Source: Neisseria zoodegmatis
GTDB lineage: Bacteria > Pseudomonadota > Gammaproteobacteria > Burkholderiales > Neisseriaceae
Reading direction: 5' to 3'
Length of the DNA stretch: 64,000 nucleotides
Assembly: GCF_900187305.1 (NCBI RefSeq)
Contig: NZ_LT906434.1
Location: 434,001 to 498,000, forward strand
Made by a program: the position numbers and the translations under genes. Below the pieces are notes generated by a model. That model did no database searches, was not told the origin of the DNA, and saw only the letters and a program-made list of their open reading frames with translations. Shown piece by piece: positions 28,730 through 37,519 of this stretch (within the stretch, counting starts at the first letter, position 1; every line of letters starts with the position of its first letter).

Positions 28730-28954
28730 TCATTTCTTGATTCCTCTTGGACGATAATATCCCCCCCAATTGGTAGACTTGAGAATTTTATCTTTAGGGT
28801 TTCGGAGAAATGCCCCTAGAACAGATTCTCTTTTGGCTTGTTGATTGAATAAAGAGGATTTCAATATTTCTAGTGCCTCTGAAGCAGAATGATATTTGAC
28901 TAAGTAGTAATGGGAAATAATATCTGCTTGTTGTTTGATATACTTGTTATTCAA
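28730..28954 (-). pseudogene. Orphan gene fragment without ATG, unknown function
   Basis: 74 codons from a TTG, ending WGGYYRPRGIKK. No ATG or ribosome site precedes it, although the frame stays open about 12 codons further upstream to a TAG (sequence ALENQNIYTFIL). It could be the 3' remnant of a larger gene, perhaps a toxin or immunity gene of the T6SS island. It is AT-rich like its neighbours. No family was recognised. Confidence 0.35.
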
Positions 28955-29050
28955 TATAAAAGTGTAAATATTCTGATTTTCTAGTGCCTAAGTCTCTTCA
29001 GAATTAAATATAATCAGTTATATACCATACCGTTTTTCTAAGTTTTGATT

Positions 29051-29329
29051 TTATTTACCAATTAAGGACTTTTTAGCTTCTTCCTGCATTTCTAAAGTAC
29101 ATGGGAATTGTCTGAAAATATTAGCATTACAATATGATAAATATTTTTTTAATTCCTCTTTAGGTACATCGCTAATCTCTCTCTCTCCTATGTGGTCATA
29201 ATAAAAGATTTTAAATGACCATGGTTTTTTTAGAAAAAACATATAAGAATAATCAAACTCTCCTACTCTGTGAACAATCCCTATAAATAAGTAAAATAAT
29301 AAAAAAAGAAAAGTAAATATTTTTTTCAT
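29051..29329 (-). CDS. Small membrane-anchored protein, candidate immunity to the amidase effector
   Basis: 92 residues from ATG 29329, with AGAGAAG upstream. A hydrophobic N-terminus (KKIFTFLFLLFYLFIGIVH) could be a signal anchor that places the rest in the periplasm, where a peptidoglycan amidase would act. The rest contains DVPKEELKKYLSYCNANIF with two cysteines (YCNAN, FPCTLE). It starts 11 bases after the amidase stop codon, on the same strand, the classical place for an immunity gene. Function is inferred only from position and topology. Confidence 0.6.
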   Translation of the reverse strand: MKKIFTFLFLLFYLFIGIVHRVGEFDYSYMFFLKKPWSFKIFYYDHIGEREISDVPKEELKKYLSYCNANIFRQFPCTLEMQEEAKKSLIGK

Positions 29330-29340
29330 ACATTCTTCTC

Positions 29341-30060
29341 TCAAGGCTTTTTCAGGCCAAATTCTTTTCGCAATTCAGCTATTTTTTCCATTGCAATACT
29401 ACCTGGACATGTTCTTACATCTCCTGGTAAAGCAAATTCTTTATGGCCGCCTAATTCTTTAATTTTAAAGAAGCTCATTAAACATCGTATCAAAACTCTT
29501 AAAGCAGCTAATTGAGAGTCAGGAAGTTGTCTCATATAATAAAAATAGTCTAATTGATCAGCCCATGTACTAGGATCTTTAAGGGAAAGCTTAGCCTCTC
29601 CTGGTTTAGAAAAATCTCCCAGCAAAAGAATACCTATTTTTTTTGAATTATTATTTTTGACATGAGATCCCTTAAATCTTATATCGCGACCTTCTGCAAC
29701 AATTCCCGAACAACCAACTGCATAATGATAGCCAATATCTGAGTATTTATCTTTATCCATATGCTTGTTTTGAACTTCTGGTAAAGCCCCGTATATTGCA
29801 GAACATCCATGTTGAGGTGAATTTCCTTGATGATGGATTACTATTGAACTGTAATCCCATTCATCCACCAATCCTGATTTAGCAGCTCTTGCCTTCCATT
29901 CTGACCGCTCTAAAAATTTATTATCGGATATAACAGGTAAATTTTTTTCTAAATAATTAATGATCGCTTGTCGAGTTGCTGCCCTGTCGTTTAATGTTAT
30001 TTCTACAGCTTGTATATTATTGTTATGGACTAAAGTAAGGTTGGTATTTTTGTCTGCCAT
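29341..30060 (-). CDS. PGRP/Amidase_2-type N-acetylmuramoyl-L-alanine amidase, likely T6SS effector
   Basis: The protein is 239 residues; the ATG at 30060 lies one base after the VgrG stop, with GATGAGG as ribosome site. The N-terminal 45 residues are a possible docking segment. The catalytic fold follows: ERSEW (52-55 region), IVIHHQGN (His76/77), YHYAVG, the GGHKEF motif (His206) and TCPG (Cys218). Together these give the zinc ligands His, His and Cys of peptidoglycan-recognition amidases. No signal peptide is present, consistent with delivery on VgrG rather than by Sec. It should cleave the amide bond between MurNAc and L-Ala in target cells. Confidence 0.82.
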   Translation of the reverse strand: MADKNTNLTLVHNNNIQAVEITLNDRAATRQAIINYLEKNLPVISDNKFLERSEWKARAAKSGLVDEWDYSSIVIHHQGNSPQHGCSAIYGALPEVQNKHMDKDKYSDIGYHYAVGCSGIVAEGRDIRFKGSHVKNNNSKKIGILLLGDFSKPGEAKLSLKDPSTWADQLDYFYYMRQLPDSQLAALRVLIRCLMSFFKIKELGGHKEFALPGDVRTCPGSIAMEKIAELRKEFGLKKP

Positions 30061-30061
30061 T

Positions 30062-32554
30062 TTATACCTCATCAATTCTTAATGATCTCTTAGGAGCTTT
30101 GAAGACGACATGTATTGATGCTATATCTTCTTGTGGGGATTTTAAATGCAAAAAACCCTCCTTATTAGTTGATAACATTTGTTTTTCTCCCGATGAAAAT
30201 GTGACTACACATTTTCGCTGTTTTATAGGTTCCCCTGTTTCGCTATTTTTAACGAGTAACTTTGCTTCATATATTGGAAAATTTTGAATAGAAAAAAAAT
30301 CAAATTCTATTTCCTTTGGCCCCATCACCTGAAACCCCGCACACTTCACCCACACCATCTTCGGACAGCCCAGTTCAATTTTGCCATCCTTAATCTTGAT
30401 GTACGCCCCGCCGCTGGTCAGCAGGATTTCGTCTTTTGCCGCCACGGTTACTTTGCCGGCACTACTGGTGATGGTGGCATCTTTCAGCGCATTAATCTGC
30501 ATTTCATCGTTTTGTGCCTGAATCTCCACTTTGCCCTGATTCGCCTGTAACTTCGCGCCGCTGCTTTGGGCAAACAGGTTGACGCTTCCGACTGCATGGG
30601 CGGTGAAATTGCTGCCGGTGCTGATGTCGGTGTCGTCGCCGCTGATGTGGTGGATGTGTTGGCCGGCGGTGTGCAGTTGGCTTTGCGAGGTGGCGGTGGC
30701 GATGCCGTCGGGGGCGGATTGGATGATGCCGGAGCGTTGCAGCTGTTTGAGGCTGTCGTTCAGACGGCCTGCCTGTTCTTCGGCTTCGGTGGCTTCGTTT
30801 TTGGCGGTATGGGCGGCTTTGTTAAGGCTTTTAGCCAAACTGAGTGCCTGTTCCATTTGGGCGATGGCGGCATCCATATCCAATACCTGTCCTGCCGCCT
30901 GATTTTGGGCATCGGCACTGATAAACAAACCTTTCCCCGCCCGTAATGAGCCCCAACTATCGGTACGCAGCTCGAAGCCTTCGCCGTTGTCGCCGCGTTT
31001 CTGTCTTTGGCCGTCGACGATATGGCCGAGGTTGAGTTGGGTTTTGCCGTATTCGGTCGCCAGTTTGATGTGTTCCTGCCCCTGTTTGTCTTCCATGCGC
31101 AGCTTATTATTCGCCCAAGTGCGGATGACGTTACGGGTGTTCCAATCGGCAGGCACGTGGTCGGGGTGGGAACTGTCGTGCATCACTCCGCTGATGTAGG
31201 GCCTGTCGGGATTGCCCTGTACGAACGACAGCATTACTTCGGTGCCTTCGTGCAGCGGGAAGTGTTGGCCGTAGTCGGGGCCGGCATAGGGCTTGGCTAA
31301 GCGGATGGGACGGCTTTCTCCGCCCGGACTCCATTCATCAAGGTCGAACGGCAGTTTGACGCGGTAACGGCCCATATTGTCGATATAGGCGTAGGTGTAG
31401 TTGCCGGGGCTGGTGACTCTGGCGGGAAGGCTGCCTTGGATCTTCGGCAACGGGGTGATGCGTTCGGGGCGGAAGATGCTGTCGGCGGGAATGGCGGTGA
31501 AAGTATGGCTGTATGCTTGGTCGCGGCTGCCGCTGTGGGTGAGCGATACCGCCAACCAGCCGTTGGGTGCTTCGCTGAAGCTCGGGGCCGTCTGAAACAC
31601 CAGACCGGGGCGAAGCGCGGTGATGTTGCCGCTGCCGGAAGCGACGATACGGCGGCTGTGGTCGAGCTGTTGCAGTAAGGCCGTCTGAAGTTGGGCTTCT
31701 TCGGGTGTTTTTTGATGCAAACCCCAATGGCTGTCGCTGCCGAGTAAGACGCTGCTGTCGGTTTCCGTACCCTTCGCCGTTACTGCGGACGATAAGTCGG
31801 TATCGGCATCGCGGTAGTTGTAGTCGCCGACGCGGATGGATTCGAGAATGGGATTGTGCTTCACCTGTAAGGCAAACACCGCTTCCTCGCCAACGCTCTC
31901 CAACCCGCCGTGGGGGCGGTAGGGATAGGGGGAAGTGTGGCTGCGAAAATAATGGGCGGCATCGTCACCGAATACCGCCACATCGCCATATTGGGCATTC
32001 TGCTCGAAGGCATACCAAATCCCTTCTTCTTCGCACAGCCGGTTGAGAAAGGCAAAGTCGGATTCCTGATACTGGGTCACATACTCGCGTACACCGTATT
32101 CGCGTGAGGTATTGAAACGGAAATCGACGCCGGAGAAGCCGTGGTGTTTCAACAGCGACGAAATAATGTCGGGCACGTTTTGGTTTTGAAACAGACGCGA
32201 AGTGCGGTGGTGCTTCAATGCGGCGATGCGGGGTTCCAATACCATGCGGTAACGGGTCTCGTCCGCCGATACCGACAGCTTCTCGCACGAAGTGATGATG
32301 CCGCTCCATTCCTTCAGCGCTTGGGGGGCGATCATTCCCTCAATCAACCCCAACACATCAGAGCTTACCGGCGTCACCGTAAACTTGGCCGCTTGATTAA
32401 TATACGACGACAGCGGCAGGTCGGCATCGACTGAGGTGAGTTCGATGTCGAGACGGTAGGCTGTGTTGAGTGCTTCGGTGGCGGTGAAGGAGACGACGGA
32501 GAGGGAGGGGCTGAAGCGGGAGAGGGTGAGACGGTAGGATTGGGTCGGGGTCAT
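30062..32554 (-). CDS. vgrG: Type VI secretion tip protein VgrG with C-terminal adaptor extension
   Basis: The protein is 830 residues from ATG 32554. It has a phage gp27/gp44-like N-terminal region (FTATEALNTAYRLDIELTS, YVTQYQESDFAFLNRLCEEEGIWYAF), a gp5-type OB-fold (ARVTSPGNYTYAYIDNMGRYRVKLPFDLDEWS), the HYPxQ-like stretch PLHEGTEVMLSFVQGNPDRPYISG, and the DUF2345 beta-helix. A final ~85-residue extension resembles a transthyretin-like adaptor (LLVKNSETGEPIKQRKCVVTFSSG) and is encoded by AT-rich DNA, unlike the GC-rich body. No other T6SS structural genes are present, so this is an orphan vgrG with cargo. Confidence 0.9.
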   Translation of the reverse strand: MTPTQSYRLTLSRFSPSLSVVSFTATEALNTAYRLDIELTSVDADLPLSSYINQAAKFTVTPVSSDVLGLIEGMIAPQALKEWSGIITSCEKLSVSADETRYRMVLEPRIAALKHHRTSRLFQNQNVPDIISSLLKHHGFSGVDFRFNTSREYGVREYVTQYQESDFAFLNRLCEEEGIWYAFEQNAQYGDVAVFGDDAAHYFRSHTSPYPYRPHGGLESVGEEAVFALQVKHNPILESIRVGDYNYRDADTDLSSAVTAKGTETDSSVLLGSDSHWGLHQKTPEEAQLQTALLQQLDHSRRIVASGSGNITALRPGLVFQTAPSFSEAPNGWLAVSLTHSGSRDQAYSHTFTAIPADSIFRPERITPLPKIQGSLPARVTSPGNYTYAYIDNMGRYRVKLPFDLDEWSPGGESRPIRLAKPYAGPDYGQHFPLHEGTEVMLSFVQGNPDRPYISGVMHDSSHPDHVPADWNTRNVIRTWANNKLRMEDKQGQEHIKLATEYGKTQLNLGHIVDGQRQKRGDNGEGFELRTDSWGSLRAGKGLFISADAQNQAAGQVLDMDAAIAQMEQALSLAKSLNKAAHTAKNEATEAEEQAGRLNDSLKQLQRSGIIQSAPDGIATATSQSQLHTAGQHIHHISGDDTDISTGSNFTAHAVGSVNLFAQSSGAKLQANQGKVEIQAQNDEMQINALKDATITSSAGKVTVAAKDEILLTSGGAYIKIKDGKIELGCPKMVWVKCAGFQVMGPKEIEFDFFSIQNFPIYEAKLLVKNSETGEPIKQRKCVVTFSSGEKQMLSTNKEGFLHLKSPQEDIASIHVVFKAPKRSLRIDEV

Positions 32555-32654
32555 CGCGGGCGTTCCAAAACTGTATTCAAAGTATCGGGATTGAATATGT
32601 ATGCTTTGGCAATATAGCAGAATGGCTATCTTTGCCCAATATGGGTATGACAAA

Positions 32655-32681
32655 AGGCCGTCTGAAAGTTTCAGACGGCCT
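32655..32681. terminator. DUS hairpin upstream of vgrG / after the ABC-2 permease region
   Basis: AGGCCGTCTGAA and TTCAGACGGCCT three bases apart; it terminates the minus-strand permease gene only if that transcript runs past 32738. Confidence 0.5.
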
Positions 32682-32737
32682 CGAATGGGATCAAACCTGT
32701 GTCGGCTTTAGAAAAGCAATAAATTGATTGGGTAAGT

Positions 32738-33493
32738 TCAACTGCGCAGCTTCCAGCCCGATTTTAAAACGGCGAGTACGAATATTGCCAAGCCTAATGA
32801 GACGCTGCCGACTACGGCGGCCGACAGCCAAGGCGAGGTGTCGCTGACGCCGAAAAAGCCGTAGCGGAAGCCGTCTATCATGTAGAACACGGGGTTGAGG
32901 TGGCTTACGTTGCGCCAAAATTCGGGCAGGCTGTTGATGGAGTAGAACACGCCGGAAAGGAACGTGAGCGGCATGATGAGAAAGTTTTGAAACATGGCGA
33001 GTTGGTCGAATTTTTCGGCGACGATGCCTGCCAGCAGCCCGAGCATGCCCATGATGGCGCAGCCGAGCAGGGCGAAAGCGGCGATCCATAAGATGTTATG
33101 CGGCATGGGCAGGCCGAAGGGGGCGGTAACGGCGATGACGCCGATGCCGACGAGCAGGCCGCGCAAGACGGCGGCGCCGACGTAGGCGGAAAAAAAGGCG
33201 GAAACGGGCAGCGGCGGCAGCAGAATAAAGACGAGGTTGCCGGTGAGCCGTGATTGGATCAGGCTGCTGGAGGCGTTGGCAAAGGCGTTTTGGGTCATGC
33301 TCATCATGGCCAGCCCGGGAATCAGGAAGGCGTTGTAGGTAACATCGGGCAGGGCTTCGATATGCCTGCCGACGGCATGGGAGAATATCATTTGGTAGAG
33401 CAGGGCGGTGAGCATGGGAGCGGCAACGGTTTGCAGGCCCACTTTCCAGAAGCGTAAGACTTCTTTTTTAAACAGGGTAAAGAATCCGGTCAT
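32738..33493 (-). CDS. ABC-2 type transporter permease
   Basis: A 251-residue integral membrane protein with six hydrophobic segments and the ABC-2 family motif near the C-terminus (MPLTFLSGVFYSINSLPEFWRNVSHLNPVFYMIDGFRYGFFG). It resembles YadH-type permeases that pair with a YadG-type ATPase. The ATPase gene is not adjacent on either side: vgrG lies downstream and dsdA upstream, so its partner must be elsewhere. The exported substrate is unknown. Confidence 0.85.
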   Translation of the reverse strand: MTGFFTLFKKEVLRFWKVGLQTVAAPMLTALLYQMIFSHAVGRHIEALPDVTYNAFLIPGLAMMSMTQNAFANASSSLIQSRLTGNLVFILLPPLPVSAFFSAYVGAAVLRGLLVGIGVIAVTAPFGLPMPHNILWIAAFALLGCAIMGMLGLLAGIVAEKFDQLAMFQNFLIMPLTFLSGVFYSINSLPEFWRNVSHLNPVFYMIDGFRYGFFGVSDTSPWLSAAVVGSVSLGLAIFVLAVLKSGWKLRS

Positions 33494-33517
33494 GTTGTTT
33501 GGGTGGTTTCGGTGTGC

Positions 33518-33546
33518 AGGCCGTCTGAAAGGTTTTCAGACGGCCT
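33518..33546. terminator. DUS hairpin between dsdA and the ABC-2 permease gene
   Basis: AGGCCGTCTGAA and TTCAGACGGCCT five bases apart within the 239-base gap. Confidence 0.6.
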
Positions 33547-33732
33547 GATGTTGGGGGAATGGTTAGTTAAGTTGTTTTACGTTGTTTTCGCAGGTGTTCA
33601 AGCGTGTTGTGCTTTTGTTTTGCATCTGCGGATGGATTATCAAACCGCTTTGCCGATTGAACGGCGGCATACTTTGAGCTTCGACGGGCTTGTTGCGGGC
33701 GGTGCGAAAGTTTCGGATTGTATGTTATCTCT

Positions 33733-34989
33733 TTAATCTTGTGCGAGATATTCGGCAAATATTTCTTCGGGAACCATGTTGCCGCCGGTTGCCCATACGA
33801 GATGTACGGCATCGGGGTGGCGGAAATGGCGCAATCCGGCGAAACCGGCGCAGGCGGAAGGTTCGAGTTTCAGCCCTTCGGTTTCATGAACAAGGCGCAG
33901 CCAGCGGAAGAGTTCGCTGTCTTCTACCGTATAAAAGGCGTTTAGCGAGCGTTGCATGGCGCGGCCGACGAAGCCGGAAGGACGGCCTACGGCCAAGCCG
34001 TCGGCGGCGGTGCGGTTGTTTAAGCCGATGTCTTGTACGCTGATGCGCTCGTGCAGGCCGGTGTACACGCCCAGTAACATGCAGGGAGACTGCACGGGCT
34101 CGGCGAATATGCAGTGTACGTTGTCGCCGAATGCGAGCTTCAGGCCGAATGCTACGCCGCCGGGGCCGCCGCCTACGCCGCACGGCAGATAAACATATAG
34201 GGGGCGTTCGCGGTTGATGGTGATGCCGGCCTGTTCAAACTGTTTTTTCAGACGGCCTGCGGCTACGGCGTAACCGAGAAAGAGGTGGCGTGAGTTTTCA
34301 TCGTCAACAAAATAGCACAAGGGGTCGGTTTCGGCCTGTTTGCGCCCTGCGGCTACGGCTTGGTCGTAATCGCCGGTGTATTCGAACACTTCAACGCCTG
34401 CGGCGCGCAGTTTGTCTTTTTTCCATTGCCGGGCATCTGCCGACATGTGTACGGCGGCGCAAAAGCCGAGTTTGGCGGCCATGATGCCGATGGAAAGGCC
34501 GAGATTGCCGGTAGAGCCGACGGCAACGGTATGGCGTGCAAACAGTTTGCGTGCCGCCGGTGAGCCGAGCTGGGTGTAATGGCCGGCGGTGTCGATCAGG
34601 CCGTGCGTGAGTGCCAGTTGTTCGGCGTGTTGCAGCACTTCGTAAATGCCGCCGCGTGCTTTGATTGAGCCGGATACGGGCAGTTCGTTGTCGGCTTTGA
34701 TATACAGCAGGCCGTCTGAATAACCTGCCGCCTGCTGTAAAGAGGCTGCGCGGTACAGGGGGCTTTCGATGATGCCGTCTGAAGCGGCGGTTTCGGGAAA
34801 GGCTTGGCGGATATAAGGTGCGAACCGCTGTAAGCGTGCGGCGGCATCATCAACGTCGCTGCGGGTAAGCCCTACGTCGCTTAAAGCTTCGGCAAACGGG
34901 GCGGTGTGCGGATTGTGCCAACATACGGGCTGTGCGGCACGGATGCGCTGCATAACAGGGTCGTTTTGAAAAGCCGACAGATCGGGCAT
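33733..34989 (-). CDS. dsdA: D-serine ammonia-lyase (dehydratase)
   Basis: A 418-residue PLP enzyme converting D-serine to pyruvate and ammonia. Recognised by the PLP-lysine motif in [17 protein letters not shown], the [13 protein letters not shown] loop that holds the phosphate, [17 protein letters not shown], and [26 protein letters not shown] 34989 gives a family-like start; longer frames read into repeat DNA. It stands alone without dsdC or dsdX. D-serine is abundant in urine and some mucosal fluids, which fits a host-associated life, but that is inference. Confidence 0.93.
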   Translation of the reverse strand: MPDLSAFQNDPVMQRIRAAQPVCWHNPHTAPFAEALSDVGLTRSDVDDAAARLQRFAPYIRQAFPETAASDGIIESPLYRAASLQQAAGYSDGLLYIKADNELPVSGSIKARGGIYEVLQHAEQLALTHGLIDTAGHYTQLGSPAARKLFARHTVAVGSTGNLGLSIGIMAAKLGFCAAVHMSADARQWKKDKLRAAGVEVFEYTGDYDQAVAAGRKQAETDPLCYFVDDENSRHLFLGYAVAAGRLKKQFEQAGITINRERPLYVYLPCGVGGGPGGVAFGLKLAFGDNVHCIFAEPVQSPCMLLGVYTGLHERISVQDIGLNNRTAADGLAVGRPSGFVGRAMQRSLNAFYTVEDSELFRWLRLVHETEGLKLEPSACAGFAGLRHFRHPDAVHLVWATGGNMVPEEIFAEYLAQD

Positions 34990-35056
34990 GGTCGAATGCT
35001 CTTGAATGGGGTGGAAGCGGGGATTATACGCTATGGTGAAACCGCTTGCTTGGCGT

Positions 35057-35083
35057 GCCGGCAGGCAGGGATGCCCGCCCTGC
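35057..35083. repeat. GGCGGGCATCC-family palindrome (reverse orientation)
   Basis: GCAGGGATGCCCGCCCTGC core; shares the GGGCGGGCATCC half with repeats at 48483, 48567 and 52531. Confidence 0.5.
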
Positions 35084-35097
35084 ATAATATACAGCCG

Positions 35098-35240
35098 GAG
35101 ACCTTTGCAAAACCCCCATCTGCGGCGCATTTCTGCGTTGTGCGCTGCTCGCTCGTTTGCCTATCTATATGATATGTCTGCACTCGCTGTGCTGCTACGC
35201 CTTGAACTGCATCCGCATCTGGGGGTTTTGCAAAGGTCTC
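35098..35240. mobile_element. 143-bp MITE-like element, copy 2 (inverted)
   Basis: The ends are perfect inverted repeats of 21 bp beginning GAGACCTTTGCAAAAC. The interior is a long imperfect palindrome. Copy 1 at 12501-12643 is nearly identical in the opposite orientation, has the same length, and shows decayed ends, so this copy looks younger. Confidence 0.8.
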
Positions 35241-35341
35241 GGCCGGCCAACCTAACTTTAATAACCAAAGTGTCCTGCTCGGGTTTGGCCCGACTATGAC
35301 GGGTGTACTATTTTTAAGCTGATTGATGCTGATTGATTATG

Positions 35342-35371
35342 AGGCCGTCTGAAAACATTTTTCAGACGGCC
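35342..35371 (-). terminator. DUS terminator of the dmpR-like gene
   Basis: AGGCCGTCTGAA and TTCAGACGGCC seven bases apart, 47 bases 3' of the stop codon. Confidence 0.65.
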
Positions 35372-35417
35372 GCGGCAAAGAAAAAGATGCAGACAGGGCT
35401 TTTACAAAGGTTTCAGT

Positions 35418-37118
35418 TTATTTGACAGGCAGATTGTATTTTTTCAGCTGGTAAGCCAGCGTTGCCCGGCTGATATTCAGTTTTCGGGAGGCTTCGGAGA
35501 TGTTGCCTTTGCTTTGTACGACGGCTTCCCGAAGAATGTCGGCAATCCATTGTTCCAAATCGAACCCCTGCTCGAGCAATTGCTGTATATAGGCATGGCG
35601 GCCGCCTTGCGGTGCCGCAGCCGCAGGAGCGGACAAGGTGCCGTCTGAAATACCAAAGTTGCCGGATACGGGTTTGAAATTGGGAAACAGGTTTTGTGCT
35701 TCGATAACGTGATTGTGTTCGGTAAGGATAACGCCGCGTTCGATGACGTTTTCCAGCTCGCGGATGTTGCCAGGCCATTGGTGTTGCAGCAGCAGTTCGC
35801 GCCCTTGGTCGCTGATGCCCAAAATGCGTTTTTGATGCTCGGCACTGTATTTTTCGAGAAAGTATTTGATCAGCAGCGGAATATCTTGATGCCTTTCGCG
35901 CAAGGGCGGGATATACACGGGAAACGTGTTCAGGCGGTAGTAGAGGTCGGCACGGAACTTGCCGGCGGCGACTGCGTCGGCCAGCGTTTCGTTGGTAGCG
36001 GCAACCACCCTGACATCGATTTTACGCACTTGCGTGCCGCCTACGCGCTCCAGCTCGCCTTCCTGCAAAACACGCAGCAAGGCCGCCTGCGCTCTGGGTG
36101 AAAGCTCCACCACTTCGTCGAGAAAAATCGTGCCTTTGTCGGCCCGTTCGAATTTTCCGGGCTTGCTCTGGCCTGCGCCGGTAAATGCGCCGCGTTCGAC
36201 GCCGAACAGCTCCGATTCGATCAAATCGGGAGGAATGCACGCGCAGTTGACGGCAACAAACGGTTGTCCGCTGCGGTTGCTGGCCACATGCAGCCCTTTG
36301 GCGAAAGCTTCTTTGCCGACGCCGGTTTCACCTTCGAGCAAAACCGTTACCTTGCTCTGCGCCGCTTTACGCAGCATATGGCAGACTTGGCGGAATGCAG
36401 TTGATTCGCCGATCACATCGAAATAATTGCCTTCTTTGAGCAAATCGTTGAGTTTGCGGTTTTTGAGCATATCGAGTTCGTGACGCAGGCCGAAAAGCTC
36501 TTCAGACACAGGGTCGGGCAGCATGGAACGCTCCAAATCGGTTGTGTCTTCCCATTCGCTCATCGGCTTGCCGGTAATCAGGCAGCATGCGTGCCCCATC
36601 GATTCGCATTGGGTTTCTTTGAACGCAATCGGAATCCCCATAAAGTAGCTCGAATAACCGCTGGCATAGCCCAGCAAAGCCCAGCAAACCGGCTCTTTGC
36701 TGATGCCGTATTTCTTTTTGTGGTAAGCCACTTCAAACGAACCTTCCCATTGGAATACTCCGTAAAACCGCCCCTTTTCGGCGCAAAGTTCCAATTCCAC
36801 CGGCGTAACTTTTACCATGCCGCGTATGCTGTGCAGTTGCGGGCCTGCCAAAAACGCTTCGCGCAGGCTGCTGCCGGGGCGGATTTTTTTGGCAATTTCC
36901 GCATCTTGCACACCCGCATAATAACCGTAACGCATAAAAAAGCGTTTGGCACTTTCCAAACCGAGAGATTCGACCAAATCCTCACGGAACAGCCACAAAG
37001 CGTAGGCATGGCTTAACAGCATCCTCTGCTCGTAAAACCAGATTTTTCCGTTGTCCACATCGAATTTGATGGCGTCGATAAGATCTTGGCCGGGTAGGTT
37101 CTGTTCCTTATTCCTCAT
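35418..37118 (-). CDS. dmpR: Phenol-responsive sigma-54 activator (DmpR/MopR family)
   Basis: 566 residues from ATG 37118, whose ribosome site GAGGA lies in the preceding ATG-GAGGA run. Domains: XylR_N sensor (about 10-115), V4R (130-195), AAA+ (Walker A GETGVGKE 263-270, GAFTGA 310-315, FLDEV 332-336) and a Fis-type helix-turn-helix at the end (GNISEASRKLNISRATLAYQLK). Known MopR residues align with a constant offset of ten: zinc ligands Cys145, Glu168, Cys171, Cys179 and phenol contacts His96 and Trp124 are all present, so phenol sensing is strongly suggested. GAFTGA indicates contact with sigma-54. It is divergent from the phenol operon, whose promoter region carries matching sites. Confidence 0.93.
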   Translation of the reverse strand: MRNKEQNLPGQDLIDAIKFDVDNGKIWFYEQRMLLSHAYALWLFREDLVESLGLESAKRFFMRYGYYAGVQDAEIAKKIRPGSSLREAFLAGPQLHSIRGMVKVTPVELELCAEKGRFYGVFQWEGSFEVAYHKKKYGISKEPVCWALLGYASGYSSYFMGIPIAFKETQCESMGHACCLITGKPMSEWEDTTDLERSMLPDPVSEELFGLRHELDMLKNRKLNDLLKEGNYFDVIGESTAFRQVCHMLRKAAQSKVTVLLEGETGVGKEAFAKGLHVASNRSGQPFVAVNCACIPPDLIESELFGVERGAFTGAGQSKPGKFERADKGTIFLDEVVELSPRAQAALLRVLQEGELERVGGTQVRKIDVRVVAATNETLADAVAAGKFRADLYYRLNTFPVYIPPLRERHQDIPLLIKYFLEKYSAEHQKRILGISDQGRELLLQHQWPGNIRELENVIERGVILTEHNHVIEAQNLFPNFKPVSGNFGISDGTLSAPAAAAPQGGRHAYIQQLLEQGFDLEQWIADILREAVVQSKGNISEASRKLNISRATLAYQLKKYNLPVK

Positions 37119-37519
37119 AGCGTTCCTCATTAGTAGCGGTGCCTTGCGGATTATGTTTTTATTAATATATTTTCCGATTTTGTTATGATTTTTTTTCGGG
37201 CGTTTCAAGGTTCGGTTTTTTGCTAATATTTTGCGAATAATTCATATTCCTTATGTGTCATTTATTGATAAATGTTTAGTTAACTTAACAAGTTGCCGTC
37301 AGTTTGTGCAATATGGTTTTTGCCATTTACATTTAATTTACATATAAAAACATTAATGTTTATTGTGAAAAAAGTAAACGTTACTTAAGTTTTTAAGCCT
37401 GTTTGCCATTTATCGCTTTTATCATTAAAAAAATCTGCCGGACGCCCGAACGGGCAGTTTCTCAAGATAATCTCATTCTCTTTAATATTTTCTTAAAAAT
37501 CAAGTTGTTTAAAAATTTC

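Larger units (their letters stand above)
34990..35417. other. Repeat cluster between dsdA and the dmpR-like gene
   Basis: 428 bases containing a GGCGGGCATCC-type palindrome (35057-35083, reverse orientation), MITE copy 2 (35098-35240), a degenerate REP-type palindrome (about 35260-35305) and a DUS hairpin (35342-35371). No gene. Confidence 0.7.

Noticed and set aside
28137..32554. A complete type VI secretion system
   Set aside because: Only vgrG and cargo are present; no TssB/C, ClpV, Hcp or membrane-complex genes are in the window.
32738..33493. ABC-2 permease as part of a type I exporter for the giant RTX protein
   Set aside because: ABC-2 permeases are not type I exporters, and the gene lies 8 kb away with unrelated neighbours.
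33733..34989. dsdA as part of the phenol pathway
   Set aside because: It is a D-serine dehydratase by its PLP motifs, ends in its own repeat-filled gap and has no link to aromatic breakdown.
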